A stretch of DNA of 64,000 nucleotides, taken from the NCBI GenBank assembly GCA_903881085.1, contig CAIRSA010000072.1, positions 1 to 64,000 of the forward strand, written 5' to 3'. The position numbers were made by a program, and so were the translations under genes. This DNA is from an uncultured Acidobacteriia bacterium. Its GTDB lineage: Bacteria > Acidobacteriota > Terriglobia > Bryobacterales > Bryobacteraceae. The notes under the pieces are model-generated. The model was not told the origin of the DNA. It saw nothing but the letters and a program-made list of their open reading frames with translations, and did no database searches. The first letter of the stretch is position 1. Every line of letters starts with the position of its first letter. This document shows, piece after piece, positions 7,876 through 17,098 of the stretch.

Positions 7876-9804
7876 ATGGCGCAAGACACCAAGGCGCTGA
7901 CCGCGCGCCACTTCTTCGGCCGTAACGGAACGCTGGCCAAGTGGCACCCCAATTTCGAATACCGCACGGGTCAATTGCAAATGGCCGAGGCGGTGGAAGA
8001 CGCACTCGCCAACAAGAGAAAGCTGGTCGTCGAAGCCGGTACCGGCACCGGAAAGACGCTCGCTTATCTGTTGCCCGCGATCGCGTCCGGACTGCGCGTG
8101 GTCATCTCCACAGGCACCAAGAATCTGCAAGAGCAGCTTTTCCTAAAAGACGTTCCGTTTCTGCAACAGCACTTCAAGCACGACCTGAAAGTTTGCTACA
8201 TGAAGGGCCGCAACAACTACGCCTGCCGCCAGAAAATCTACGACGTCGATAAGGAGCCGATACTCACCGGCCTCGAAGAAGTCGCCGATTTTCAGATCAT
8301 CCAGCAGTGGGAAAAGACCACCGACATCGGCGATCGCGCCGAAATCAAAACGCTGCCCGAACACAGCACCGCATGGGGCAAAGTCGACGCGCGCCGCGAC
8401 CTCTGCACCGGCCAGAAGTGCATGCAATTCGAAAACTGCTTCCTCACCAAAATGCAGCAGCGCGCGCACGAAAGCAACATCATCATCGTCAATCACCATC
8501 TCTTCTTCGCTGACCTTGCGGTGAAGGAAGAAGACCACGGCGGTATCATTCCTGACTATGACGCCGTAGTCTTCGATGAAGCGCACGAACTGGAAGACGT
8601 GGCCGGCCAGTATTTCGGCGTCTCCATCAGCAACTACCAGTTCGCTGAGTTGCGCCGCGACATCGCCGCTGTGTGCAACCGCAAATCGGTGGGCTCGCAG
8701 GAAATCGATCGCATCCTCATCATGCTTGAGGACAAGGCCGAATACTTCTTCGGTCTCTTTCCCAGCACCGAAGGCCGCACCGGTTTTCGCGGGCACACTG
8801 TCTTCTTCCAGGAGCATGCCGACGATTATCAGGATCTGTTGCGCGGCCTGGAGATGGTGGGAACGCAGTTGCAACTGATCAAGAACGCGCCGGAAGAACT
8901 GATCCCGCTCTTCCGCCGCACTCGTGAACTGGCCGATGCCTTGGAGTTTTGGTCGAAGGCCGAACAGCGCAGTTACGTTTATTGGATCGAACGGCGCGGC
9001 CGTGGCGTCTTCCTGCAAGCCACGCCCATCGACGTCTCGCGCATGATTCAGGAAAAACTGTTTCAGCAAAAAGAGACCATCGTGCTCACCTCAGCCACGC
9101 TCGCCGTCGCCGGTGGATTTGAGTATGTCCGCAAGCGACTCGGAATTACGCACGCTGAAGAGATGATCGTGCCGAGCCAGTTCGATTACCAGAAACAGGC
9201 GCTGTTGTACATCCCGCAGCACCTGCCCGATCCGCGGAATGCTGCCTTCACCGCTGCCGCGGCGGAAGAGGTGATCGAGATCCTCAACCATAGCCGCGGC
9301 CGCGCCTTCGTGCTGTGCACCAGCTATTCGCAGATGCGCCTGCTCTATGACAAGGTCTCGTTCGAAATCGAATATCCGACGCTGATGCAAGGCACCGGCC
9401 CGCGCAGTTCGCTGCTCGATGAGTTCCGCAGTACACCGCACTGCGTGCTGTTCGCGACTTCGTCTTTTTGGCAGGGCGTGGATGTGCAGGGCGAACAGCT
9501 GAGCTGCGTTATCATAGATAAATTGCCCTTTGCCGTGCCCAGCGACCCGGTTGTAGAGGCGCGCACGGCAGCGCTGAAGGCCGAAGGCGGGAACCCGTTT
9601 TACGACTACCAGATCCCGCAGGCCGCCATCGCACTGAAGCAGGGCTTCGGTAGGTTGATCCGCAGTCGCTCCGATCGCGGAGTGCTTGTACTGCTCGATA
9701 ACCGGATCACCAAGCAACGCTACGGACAGGTTTTCTTCGACAGCCTGCCCGACTATGGGTTCACAACCGATATCAAAGAAGTGGAGAAATTTTTCGATGT
9801 TTGA
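7876..9804 (+). CDS. dinG: DinG/XPD-type ATP-dependent DNA helicase with Fe-S cysteines
   Basis: A 642-residue superfamily 2 helicase. Walker A is EAGTGTGKT (residues 53-61) and the DEAH box is at 234-237 (VVFDEAHELED). Between them are four cysteines in YACRQ, DLC, QKC and ENC, spaced like the Fe-S ligands of DinG/XPD. Motif VI-like FGRLIRSRSDRGVLVLLDNR is near the C-terminus. The family unwinds 5' to 3' and resolves R-loops or damage intermediates. It starts 2 bases after the amidotransferase and overlaps queD by 8 bases, so all four genes from 7071 form one operon. Confidence 0.93.
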   Translation: MAQDTKALTARHFFGRNGTLAKWHPNFEYRTGQLQMAEAVEDALANKRKLVVEAGTGTGKTLAYLLPAIASGLRVVISTGTKNLQEQLFLKDVPFLQQHFKHDLKVCYMKGRNNYACRQKIYDVDKEPILTGLEEVADFQIIQQWEKTTDIGDRAEIKTLPEHSTAWGKVDARRDLCTGQKCMQFENCFLTKMQQRAHESNIIIVNHHLFFADLAVKEEDHGGIIPDYDAVVFDEAHELEDVAGQYFGVSISNYQFAELRRDIAAVCNRKSVGSQEIDRILIMLEDKAEYFFGLFPSTEGRTGFRGHTVFFQEHADDYQDLLRGLEMVGTQLQLIKNAPEELIPLFRRTRELADALEFWSKAEQRSYVYWIERRGRGVFLQATPIDVSRMIQEKLFQQKETIVLTSATLAVAGGFEYVRKRLGITHAEEMIVPSQFDYQKQALLYIPQHLPDPRNAAFTAAAAEEVIEILNHSRGRAFVLCTSYSQMRLLYDKVSFEIEYPTLMQGTGPRSSLLDEFRSTPHCVLFATSSFWQGVDVQGEQLSCVIIDKLPFAVPSDPVVEARTAALKAEGGNPFYDYQIPQAAIALKQGFGRLIRSRSDRGVLVLLDNRITKQRYGQVFFDSLPDYGFTTDIKEVEKFFDV

Positions 9805-10177
9805 AGTAGAAGTAGATGAGACATTTGCCGCTGGACATGCATTGCGGCACTACCGTGGAAAATGCGAAAACGTGCACGGCCACAACTGGCGCGTGATGGT
9901 GACCTTCACCGGCGACTCAGTCGACAAGGCGGGCATGCTGGTGGACTTTGTAGAAGTGAAAAAATCAATGAACAAAGTGATCGACTATCTCGACCACCAG
10001 TTCATCAACGACCTGAAACCGTTCGATGAGCTCAGCCCTTCGGCCGAGAACATCGCCAAGTTTTTCTACGACCAAATGACAAGCGATCTCGCCGCTACGC
10101 CTTCCGATGTGGCCTGCAAGATTTCAAGAGTAAAGATCTGGGAAACGGACGACGCCAGCGCGACCTATATCCCGTAA
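9797..10177 (+). CDS. queD: 6-carboxy-tetrahydropterin synthase (QueD/PTPS family)
   Basis: A 126-residue protein. Zinc ligands H14, H27 and H29 are in AAGHALRHYRGKCENVHGHN, and the catalytic C23 is in KCENVHGHN. The C23 form with this short length points to QueD, which makes 6-carboxytetrahydropterin for queuosine and 7-deazaguanine synthesis, though the fold is shared with eukaryotic-type PTPS. The ATG at 9797 overlaps the helicase 3' end by 8 bases. No other que gene is in the window. A large palindrome lies just past the stop. Confidence 0.88.
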   Translation: MFEVEVDETFAAGHALRHYRGKCENVHGHNWRVMVTFTGDSVDKAGMLVDFVEVKKSMNKVIDYLDHQFINDLKPFDELSPSAENIAKFFYDQMTSDLAATPSDVACKISRVKIWETDDASATYIP

Positions 10178-10181
10178 TACC

Positions 10182-10254
10182 ACCGCTCCCTTACGGTCGC
10201 GGCTCGGTGAAAGGCGATCCGCTTCATACCGAGCCGCGACCGTAAGGGGGCGGT
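10182..10254. repeat. REP-like palindrome, family A (26-27 bp arms)
   Basis: Two nearly perfect 27-base arms (10182-10208 and 10228-10254) with a 19-base loop. The core is TTACGGTCGCGGCTCGGT and its reverse complement. The same arm occurs at 31669-31741 and, in altered form, at 21591-21660. It lies between the convergent queD and ferredoxin genes, where it could act as a bidirectional terminator or mRNA stabiliser. Confidence 0.85.
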
Positions 10255-10268
10255 TTTGTTCTTAATTC

Positions 10269-10529
10269 CTAGCGCCCGTAGTAAGCGGCGTTCTTTGCGG
10301 TGAAGTCGTTCCATTTCTCCGGAAGATCGTCCAGCGCGAAAATAGCGGAGACAGGGCAGACCGGCACGCAAGCGCCGCAGTCAATGCACTCCACCGGATC
10401 GATGTAGAGCAATTCCGCGGTCTCGTAGTTCGCCTCGTCCTTCTTGGGGTGGATGCAATCCACCGGACATGCGTCTACACAAGCCGTATCCTTCGTTCCG
10501 ATGCAAGGTTCTGCGATTACATATGCCAT
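10269..10529 (-). CDS. 7Fe ferredoxin ([3Fe-4S][4Fe-4S] type)
   Basis: An 86-residue protein. Cysteines C9, C17, C21 and C25 (CIGTKDTACVDACPVDC) have the x7-x3-x3 spacing seen in FdxA-type 7Fe ferredoxins, where one cysteine is unused and a [3Fe-4S] cluster forms. C48, C51, C54 and C58 (CIDCGACVPVCP) are a classic [4Fe-4S] motif. It is a small cytoplasmic electron carrier, monocistronic and divergent from the glucosidase gene. Its partner enzyme cannot be read from context. Confidence 0.93.
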   Translation of the reverse strand: MAYVIAEPCIGTKDTACVDACPVDCIHPKKDEANYETAELLYIDPVECIDCGACVPVCPVSAIFALDDLPEKWNDFTAKNAAYYGR

Positions 10530-10606
10530 AGATTTTTCTATCTATAGCACAATTCGCAGAGCTTGAACAAGCCTTGAGGGGCAAGTTCAAGATAACATGG
10601 GAGGAC

Positions 10607-13249
10607 ATGCAAACCCCTGAGAATGCCGAAGAGCGCCGATTACGTGAATCGCGGGAGCGGACATCGCACTGGAAACGGTGGGGACCCTACCTCAGCGAGC
10701 GGCAGTGGGGAACCGTTCGGGAAGACTACAGCGCAAAGGGAGAAGCGTGGGATTATTTTCCGCACGACCAAGCACGCAGCCGCGCCTACCGTTGGGGGGA
10801 AGACGGCATTGCAGGCATCTCTGACCGCCATCAGTACACTTGCTTTTCCGTGGCGCTGTGGAATGAGCGCGACCCGATTCTGAAAGAGCGCATGTTCGGG
10901 CTCACAGGTAGCCAGGGCAATCATGGCGAGGACGTGAAGGAGTATTACTTCTATCTCGACTCCACGCCCACCCACAGCTACATGCGCTACCTGTACAAGT
11001 ATCCGCAGGCGGAGTACCCTTACGCCAAACTGATCGAAGAAGGCCGCCGCCGTTCGCGCAAAGAGCCGGAATACGAACTGCTCGATACCGGCGTGTTCAA
11101 TGAGAATCGCTACTTCGATGTGCAGGTGGAATACGCCAAGGATGGCCCGGAGGATATTCTGATCCGCATCCGTGTCGCCAACCACGGTCCAGAAGCGGCT
11201 AATCTGCGCCTGCTGCCTTCTCTGTGGTTCCGCAATACCTGGTCATGGGGCGATGCCGGTCCGCGCCCGCATCTACGCGCCGGCGGCAGCAACCGCATCG
11301 ATCTGGAACAGCCCTACACCGCAGTGAAACACCTGTTCGCCGAGGGCTCGCCGGAACTGCTGTTCACGGAAAACAACACCAACATGCGGCGCATTTTCAA
11401 CTTCGACGATGGCGCGGAGTATGTGAAGGACGGCATCAACAATTACATCGTCCACGGCGACCATGGCGCGGTGAATCCCAGCCAGTCCGGCACCAAAGCT
11501 GCCGCGCATTATCGCATGACGATCGCCGCCGGCGATGTGCAGACCGTGCGTCTGCGGTTGACCGATGGCGACGTGTTTCTCGAAAACTTCGATGAAGTGT
11601 TCGACGCGCGCATTCACGAGGCCAACGAATTTTACTCGAACGTGCTGCCGCCCGAACTGGGCGACGACTCACGCAACATCATGCGCCAGTCGTTGGGCGG
11701 AATGCTGTGGAGCAAACAGTTCTACCACTTCGATATCAAGCGCTGGCTGGATGGCGACCCGGGCCAACCACCACCGCCGCCGGAGCGGCGCAAGGGCCGC
11801 AACAAAGACTGGCAGAGTTTGTATAACGACGATGTCATCAGCATGCCCGATAAGTGGGAGTATCCATGGTATGCTGCTTGGGATCTGGCCTTCCACACGG
11901 TAGCGCTGGCACTCGTCGATTCCGACTTCGCCAAAGAGCAACTGGTGCTGATTACGCGCGAATGGTACATGCATCCTAACGGTCAATTGCCGGCCTACGA
12001 ATGGGCCTTCGGCGATGTGAATCCGCCGGTGCAGGCGTGGGCTGCGTGGCGCGTATACAAGATCGAAAAGAAGCGCCGCGGCGTGGGCGACCGGGAATTT
12101 CTGGAAAAGATATTCCATAAGCTGCTGTTGAACTTCACGTGGTGGGTCAATCGAAAAGACGCCGACGGCCGCAACATTTTTCAGGGCGGCTTCCTTGGCC
12201 TCGACAACATTGGAGTCTTCGACCGTAGCGCGCCGCTGCCCACGGGCGGCGTGATTGAGCAGTCCGACGCAACCAGTTGGATGGGCATGTACTGCCTGAA
12301 TTTATTGGCGATCGCTCTCGAACTGGCCAAGGAAAATTCTGCGTACGAAGACGTGGCCAGCAAGTTCTTCGAACACTTCGTACATATTTGCCATGCCATG
12401 AATCTGTTTGGCGATTCCGTGATCGAGTTGTGGGACGAGCAGGACGGGTTCTTTTACGATGTGCTGCTGCTGCCCAATGGCGAGCCTTATCCGCTCAAGG
12501 TGCGGTCGATGGTCGGGTTGGTGCCGCTGTTTGCCGTGGAGACTTTGAGCGCCGATATTCTGACCAACCTGAAAGGCTTTGACCGGCGCATGCGGTGGTT
12601 CATCAAAAACAGGCCGGAGTTGAGCAACCATATCGATTCGTCGCCCGATCCATTGGGCGGCGAGAAGCGCTTCCTGTCGCTGGTGAACAAAGACCGGCTG
12701 CGCAGCATCCTGCGCTACATGCTCGATGAGAACGAGTTTCTTTCGCCCTATGGTATCCGCGCGCTTTCACGCTTCCACAAAGACCATCCGTATGTCATGA
12801 ATGTGAATGGCCATGAACATCGCGTGGACTACGAGCCGGCCGAATCGAGTTCGGGCCTGTTCGGCGGCAACTCCAACTGGCGCGGTCCGGTGTGGATGCC
12901 GGTGAACTTTCTGCTTATCGAATCGTTGCAAAAGTTCCACTACTATTTGGGTGACGAGTACAAAGTGGAATGCCCAACGGGCTCCGGAAAGATGCTGACG
13001 CTATGGGAGGTCTCACTCGAACTTTCGCGCCGGCTGACGCGCATCTTCGAGAAGGATGAACACGGCAGAAGGCCTGTTTATGGGGCTACGGAGAAGTTCC
13101 AGACCGATCAGGGCTGGCGCGATATGATCCTGTTCTACGAATACTTCCACGGCGACAATGGCGCTGGCATCGGCGCTTCGCATCAAACGGGCTGGACTGG
13201 TTTGGTTGCGAAGTTGATCCAACAGGCAGGAGACGGCGGGGCTTCGTAG
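10607..13249 (+). CDS. GH63-like glucosidase (MGH1-type glycoside hydrolase domain)
   Basis: An 880-residue protein starting at the ATG preceded by GGGAGGA, a strong ribosome site 1-2 bases away; the frame extends 33 bases upstream without one. It has no signal peptide. The (alpha/alpha)6 barrel of GH63/MGH1 enzymes is recognisable from [38 protein letters not shown] (likely catalytic acid) and [20 protein letters not shown] (likely base region). Such proteins are annotated as glucosidases or mannosylglycerate-hydrolase-like enzymes. The true sugar substrate is unknown. No transporter or regulator is adjacent. Confidence 0.85.
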   Translation: MQTPENAEERRLRESRERTSHWKRWGPYLSERQWGTVREDYSAKGEAWDYFPHDQARSRAYRWGEDGIAGISDRHQYTCFSVALWNERDPILKERMFGLTGSQGNHGEDVKEYYFYLDSTPTHSYMRYLYKYPQAEYPYAKLIEEGRRRSRKEPEYELLDTGVFNENRYFDVQVEYAKDGPEDILIRIRVANHGPEAANLRLLPSLWFRNTWSWGDAGPRPHLRAGGSNRIDLEQPYTAVKHLFAEGSPELLFTENNTNMRRIFNFDDGAEYVKDGINNYIVHGDHGAVNPSQSGTKAAAHYRMTIAAGDVQTVRLRLTDGDVFLENFDEVFDARIHEANEFYSNVLPPELGDDSRNIMRQSLGGMLWSKQFYHFDIKRWLDGDPGQPPPPPERRKGRNKDWQSLYNDDVISMPDKWEYPWYAAWDLAFHTVALALVDSDFAKEQLVLITREWYMHPNGQLPAYEWAFGDVNPPVQAWAAWRVYKIEKKRRGVGDREFLEKIFHKLLLNFTWWVNRKDADGRNIFQGGFLGLDNIGVFDRSAPLPTGGVIEQSDATSWMGMYCLNLLAIALELAKENSAYEDVASKFFEHFVHICHAMNLFGDSVIELWDEQDGFFYDVLLLPNGEPYPLKVRSMVGLVPLFAVETLSADILTNLKGFDRRMRWFIKNRPELSNHIDSSPDPLGGEKRFLSLVNKDRLRSILRYMLDENEFLSPYGIRALSRFHKDHPYVMNVNGHEHRVDYEPAESSSGLFGGNSNWRGPVWMPVNFLLIESLQKFHYYLGDEYKVECPTGSGKMLTLWEVSLELSRRLTRIFEKDEHGRRPVYGATEKFQTDQGWRDMILFYEYFHGDNGAGIGASHQTGWTGLVAKLIQQAGDGGAS

Positions 13250-13270
13250 CTTCGTAGAGGCAATCTTTTG

Positions 13271-13300
13271 TTGCGGTCATTCGCGCCGGATTGCTATCAT
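13271..13300 (+). promoter_or_regulatory. Extended -10 promoter giving a leaderless start
   Basis: TTGCGG (13271-13276), an 18-base spacer, and the extended -10 TGCTATCAT (13292-13300). The next ATG is at 13307, so the transcript would begin at or within 1-2 bases of the start codon. No ribosome site is present, consistent with leaderless translation. Confidence 0.45.
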
Positions 13301-13306
13301 CCCCGA

Positions 13307-13726
13307 ATGAATACCGTGTACCCTGCGGCAGTGAAAGCTGTCGTGGTTGTCTGTTCCCTACTGGCCGCATGGGGGGCGCTGTTGTTTGTCGAGTTTCAGA
13401 AGAGAACGCAGCGCCAGGCGAGCGATCCGTTTAAAGTTGCCGGGCAAATGACGCGGTTAGCCGGCGTGCGCGCTGCTCTGCCCGAATCGGCGGTGGTGGG
13501 CTATGTGACCGAAACGGAGCCGGGCAGCGTTCTTCAGCAGGCGATGTTCAATTCCGCGCGATATAATCTTGCGCCGCGGATGCTTGTTCCTGGCGCGGAC
13601 TCCGCGGTTGTGCTCGGAAATTTCTCCGCTCCAACCGACTATGCTGCCTTTGGGGCACAACGAGGATTGAGCGTGGCGAAGGATTTTGGCGAAGGCGTTG
13701 TGCTCTTCCAAAAGGGAGGCCGTTGA
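13307..13726 (+). CDS. Small membrane-anchored protein of unknown function
   Basis: A 139-residue protein with one N-terminal hydrophobic segment (residues about 7-27) and a soluble remainder that should face the periplasm. The stop TGA overlaps the next ATG by one base (TGATG), so it is coupled to the polytopic membrane protein that follows. Acidobacteria often carry such single-span partners next to glycosyltransferase-like membrane proteins. I do not recognise its family, and the partner role is inference. Confidence 0.65.
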   Translation: MNTVYPAAVKAVVVVCSLLAAWGALLFVEFQKRTQRQASDPFKVAGQMTRLAGVRAALPESAVVGYVTETEPGSVLQQAMFNSARYNLAPRMLVPGADSAVVLGNFSAPTDYAAFGAQRGLSVAKDFGEGVVLFQKGGR

Positions 13727-15099
13727 TGCTCGCCATGGCAGCACTGTTGGTTGCTTTGATCGCGGGTTGCCTGCTGGCATTCCGATATGGCGGGCTGGAT
13801 TCTCTCACCCCGCGTTGGGGCGCATGGTTGTTACTGTTGGGCAGTGGCGCCACGGCTGGAATTGGCATCACCTCGACTATCTTTTTCCTCTGCCGGCTGG
13901 CTGCTCCGGCATCGCCTTCGTTGCCCTATGTCTGTGAGGCCGCCCTGCTGGTGTGGCTGGTGTATGCCTGCGCAACAAAGAAGCGGGAAGAACTGGCGCC
14001 GGCTGCGGCGGCAGGCTTTCCCTGGAACTGGCTGCTGGCGATTTTGTTGCTCTGCGTGCTGGCGATTGGAACTGCTGGAATGGCCGAAACATGGGACGCC
14101 AATCCGCAGGGCAACTGGGATGCCTGGTCGATATGGAACCTGCGCGCGAAGTTTCTCGCATCGCCTGGCGACCTGGCCAGCCGGGCATGGTCAGCGCAGC
14201 TCAAGGAGACCCATTCGGAGTATCCACTGCTGATTTCAGGATTTGTGGCGCGATGCTGGACCTATGGAAACGAAATCAGCGAAACCGTGCCCATGGTCAC
14301 TTCGTACGTATTCTTCCTTTCCCTGATCGCAATCGTAACGGGAGGTATTGCCATTCTGCGCGGCGGGGCGCTGGGCCTGTTGTGCGGATTGTTCCTGGCT
14401 GGCACGCCGTCGTTACTGGTTGAGGTGCCCTCGCAATATGCCGACATCCCACTGACTGCATACTATGCCGCTGCGCTGCTGTTTCTGCTGTTGGATAAAC
14501 CGGTTGTGGCCGGCGTCTTCGCATCGTTTGCGGTCTGGACAAAAGAGGAAGGCTACCTGTTTTTGCTGGTGCTGTTCGGAATGATGGCGTTGTGGCGACG
14601 CAGTCGCATGCTGCAGGTGGCAATCGGCGCATTGCCGCTGTTTCTTCTGGCTCTCGTATTTAAGCTTGGGATCGCCAACGCCAGTTCCATTGTGTCGGTA
14701 AGCAATCATGGGATTGCCAGCCGCCTGTTTGCGCCCGACCGTTACGTCAGCGTGTTGGGCTCATTTTTTGGCCAATTTTGGAACATGCATTTGGGCTTCT
14801 ATCATCCCATCATGCCGCTCTTGGTGTTGGCTTATTTCGTACGGTTCAAGCGTCACAATCTGCCCGACGCGAAGTTCACCGGCGCGATCTTTGCGCTGCT
14901 AACGGCTGGTTACTTTATGGTCTATATCATCACGCCGAATGATCTGGCGTGGCAGTTACAGACTTCGCTCAACCGCATTTTCGTTCAGGCGTGGGCGTTG
15001 CTGGTTTTGTCTGGGTTCCTGGCGCTGACGCCGTTGGAGGACTTTGCGACGATTATCGATGTGGAGCCGGTGAAGGCGAAGCGCAAGGGGAAGGGCTGA
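13726..15099 (+). CDS. Polytopic membrane protein, GT-C glycosyltransferase-like
   Basis: A 457-residue protein with roughly ten to twelve hydrophobic segments. A large first loop contains WDAWSIWNLRAKF and KETHSEYPLLISGFVA. This arrangement, acidic residues in loop 1 then a Y-P motif, is typical of GT-C enzymes that use lipid-linked sugars (ArnT/PMT-like). The short cytoplasmic C-terminus is basic. Translation is coupled to the preceding membrane-anchored gene. The GT-C assignment rests on overall layout; the protein could also be an uncharacterised membrane protein without transferase activity. Confidence 0.6.
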   Translation: MLAMAALLVALIAGCLLAFRYGGLDSLTPRWGAWLLLLGSGATAGIGITSTIFFLCRLAAPASPSLPYVCEAALLVWLVYACATKKREELAPAAAAGFPWNWLLAILLLCVLAIGTAGMAETWDANPQGNWDAWSIWNLRAKFLASPGDLASRAWSAQLKETHSEYPLLISGFVARCWTYGNEISETVPMVTSYVFFLSLIAIVTGGIAILRGGALGLLCGLFLAGTPSLLVEVPSQYADIPLTAYYAAALLFLLLDKPVVAGVFASFAVWTKEEGYLFLLVLFGMMALWRRSRMLQVAIGALPLFLLALVFKLGIANASSIVSVSNHGIASRLFAPDRYVSVLGSFFGQFWNMHLGFYHPIMPLLVLAYFVRFKRHNLPDAKFTGAIFALLTAGYFMVYIITPNDLAWQLQTSLNRIFVQAWALLVLSGFLALTPLEDFATIIDVEPVKAKRKGKG

Positions 15100-15214
15100 G
15101 CGCCAGCAATCTGCAGCGTAGCTAGCTCGCCACCGGCTAATCGAGATCGCTCATCAAATACTCAAGGATTCCCTGCTCGCGGCGTTTCGAGAAACGACTT
15201 TGATCTCAAGTGCC
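15100..15214. other. Intergenic stretch with a possible short coding remnant
   Basis: On the minus strand a short frame ending near 15138 reads SRFSKRREQGILEYLMSDLD, which looks like a protein C-terminus but has no start nearby. Together with the antitoxin-like fragment next to it, this suggests debris of an old gene pair. Confidence 0.3.
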
Positions 15215-15418
15215 TCACTCGCGACCTGGGTCAGGGTCCGTTTCGAAATCCATGTCCAGGCCCCGGAACGGTGACTCGGCAAAAAGCTGGGCCAAGCTCT
15301 TTCTTCCGGGAGCATGCCGGGGCTTAAGCTTAGCGGAAGAATCCTGATCTAACTCCGTGGATGGGAGTTCGAATGGGTTGCCATTGGCGGCGTTGCGACG
15401 CGGGAGTTCAGATTTCAC
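15215..15418 (-). pseudogene. Antitoxin-like C-terminal remnant
   Basis: The minus-strand frame from GTG 15416-15418 encodes 67 residues. They end RKSLAQLFAESPFRGLDMDF and then ETDPDPGRE. This matches the C-terminal signature of small type II antitoxins that precede PIN toxins (L-A-E-L-F-x-x-S-P-x-x-G-L-D-x-D-x-E-R-D-P-x-x-G-R). No DNA-binding N-terminus and no PIN gene follow. It overlaps nothing but abuts the end of the GMC oxidoreductase. I read it as the leftover of a lost toxin-antitoxin module, with low certainty. Confidence 0.35.
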
Positions 15419-15435
15419 CTCTTCCAGAGTCCCAT

Positions 15436-17082
15436 CTACACCATCTTCTTCGAATACTCTTTCGCAATGTAATCGCACGCCCGCGCGGTCAGCGCCATCA
15501 TGGTCAGCGTCGGATTCGCGCAACCGCTCGATACCCATGCGGCGCCGTCGGTGACGAAGAGGTTCTCCACGTCGTGGGCCTGACAATACTTGTTGAGCAC
15601 GCTCTTCTTGCGGTCGGTGCCCATGCGCGCGGTGCCGATTTCGTGTATGCAGAAGCCGGGGATGGAATACGTTCCGGTGGTGCGCACGTTCTTTGCGCCG
15701 GCGGCTTCGAGCATTACCGCTGCCTGTTCGCGGCCATCCTTCCACAATGCCTTTTCGTTGTCGCCCCACTCCATGTTGATCTTCAGCACGGGGATGCCAT
15801 AGGCGTCCACTTTGTTCTTGTCGATCTCCACGTAGTTTTCTTTGCGCGCCAGGCACTCGCCCCACAGGCCGAGGTTGATGCCCCACTGGCCGGTATCGCG
15901 TACGGCGTTTTTATAGCCTTCGCCGAAGCCCGGTGCGCCGAAGTTGAAGCTGGGCGTGCTGCCGCCCTGATAACCATAGCCGCGAATGAAGCCGTTGGTT
16001 GTCTTCTCCTTCACGTTGCGGAAGCGCGGCACGTAGATACCGGTTGGGCGTCGCGGCGGGCCGGCCCAGGCGCGCGTTTCCAGATCGGGCATGGTGCCCG
16101 ACGCGCCGCCTTGATAAATGTGATCCATCAGGTTTTTGCCCAGTGCGTCGTTGTCGCCGCAGATACCGGAGTTCATCATCAAGCGTGTGGATTCGAGCGT
16201 TGAAGCGCACAGCACAACCAACTTGGCGCGAACTTCCTTGCTATCGCGCGATCGGCTATCGATGTAGCTGATGCCGGCGGCCTTGCCATCCTTCATGATG
16301 ACCTTGGCTGCGACCGCGTCGGTTACCTGCGTCAGGCGGCCGGTCTTCTTCGCGGCGGCAATCGTCGTGAACGGGCTGCTGTAGTAGGAGTAAGTCGAAC
16401 AACCGCGCTCGCACGGGCCACAGTAGTGGCAGGCCTGCCGTCCATTCAGCGGCTTGGTGAGAATGGCGGCGCGGCCCATGGTGACCACGCGGCCGAGCTT
16501 TTCCATGGAGCGCTTGCGCAGGATCTGTTCGCCGCAGGTGTATTCCATGTGCGGCTGAAACACGCTGTCGGGCAGTTGCAGCAGGTTCTCTGACTGTCCG
16601 CTGATGCCGACGAATTTTTCGACCAGTTCGTAGTAGGGAACCAACTCATCGTAGGTGACTGGCCAATCGTCGCCATAGCCATCGTGAGAAGCGGCAGCGA
16701 GATCGAGCGGCCCCATGCGATAGCTCTGCCGGCCCCAACTCAAACTGCGCCCGCCGAGCACGCGCTGGCGAATCCAGTTGAAGGGTTTGGCCTGCACGTA
16801 GGGGTTTTCCACGTCGTTGACGAACCACTTGTAGTTGTATTCGGAGCAGGCGTAGCACTGGCCCTGAATGGGGCGGTCCTGAATGATTTTCTGCGACATG
16901 CCGAGAAACGGCAGGTTCCAGGTATTCTGGTGCTCGGTGAACTCTTTCGCCGTGATGTTGGCGCCCGCTTCGAGCATCACCACGCGCATGCCTGCTTCGG
17001 TCAACTGCTTGACTGCCCATCCGCCTGTTGCGCCTGAGCCGACGACGATGGCGTCAAATGATTCCTGCTTCGCCTGGAACAT
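15436..17082 (-). CDS. GMC-family FAD oxidoreductase with a CxxCxxCxxxC motif
   Basis: A 548-residue protein. The FAD-binding GxGxxG is VVGSGATGGW (residues 13-22), and the C-terminal GMC domain has HEIGTARMG with a terminal VSSGCANPTLTMMALTARA. C218, C221, C224 and C228 (ACHYCGPCERGCS) form a ferredoxin-like cysteine cluster. Related catalytic subunits (FAD-dependent glucose and fructose dehydrogenases) carry an extra [3Fe-4S] centre in this domain. It probably oxidises a sugar or polyol to a keto product. The start at 17080-17082 follows a TATACT hexamer by 8 bases. No small or cytochrome subunit is adjacent. Confidence 0.88.
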   Translation of the reverse strand: MFQAKQESFDAIVVGSGATGGWAVKQLTEAGMRVVMLEAGANITAKEFTEHQNTWNLPFLGMSQKIIQDRPIQGQCYACSEYNYKWFVNDVENPYVQAKPFNWIRQRVLGGRSLSWGRQSYRMGPLDLAAASHDGYGDDWPVTYDELVPYYELVEKFVGISGQSENLLQLPDSVFQPHMEYTCGEQILRKRSMEKLGRVVTMGRAAILTKPLNGRQACHYCGPCERGCSTYSYYSSPFTTIAAAKKTGRLTQVTDAVAAKVIMKDGKAAGISYIDSRSRDSKEVRAKLVVLCASTLESTRLMMNSGICGDNDALGKNLMDHIYQGGASGTMPDLETRAWAGPPRRPTGIYVPRFRNVKEKTTNGFIRGYGYQGGSTPSFNFGAPGFGEGYKNAVRDTGQWGINLGLWGECLARKENYVEIDKNKVDAYGIPVLKINMEWGDNEKALWKDGREQAAVMLEAAGAKNVRTTGTYSIPGFCIHEIGTARMGTDRKKSVLNKYCQAHDVENLFVTDGAAWVSSGCANPTLTMMALTARACDYIAKEYSKKMV

Positions 17083-17090
17083 ACAGGTCC

Positions 17091-17098
17091 AGTATACT
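17091..17098. promoter_or_regulatory. Palindromic -10 element shared by two divergent genes
   Basis: AGTATACT reads as TATACT on both strands. The plus-strand hexamer (17093-17098) ends 7 bases before the hemD ATG. The minus-strand hexamer (17096-17091) ends 8 bases before the GMC ATG. Each would place transcription within a few bases of the start codon. No good -35 is visible on either side. Confidence 0.4.

Noticed and set aside
8143-9069. 308-residue open frame antisense to the dinG-like helicase
   Set aside because: The helicase motifs are complete on the plus strand; the antisense frame has no recognisable domain.
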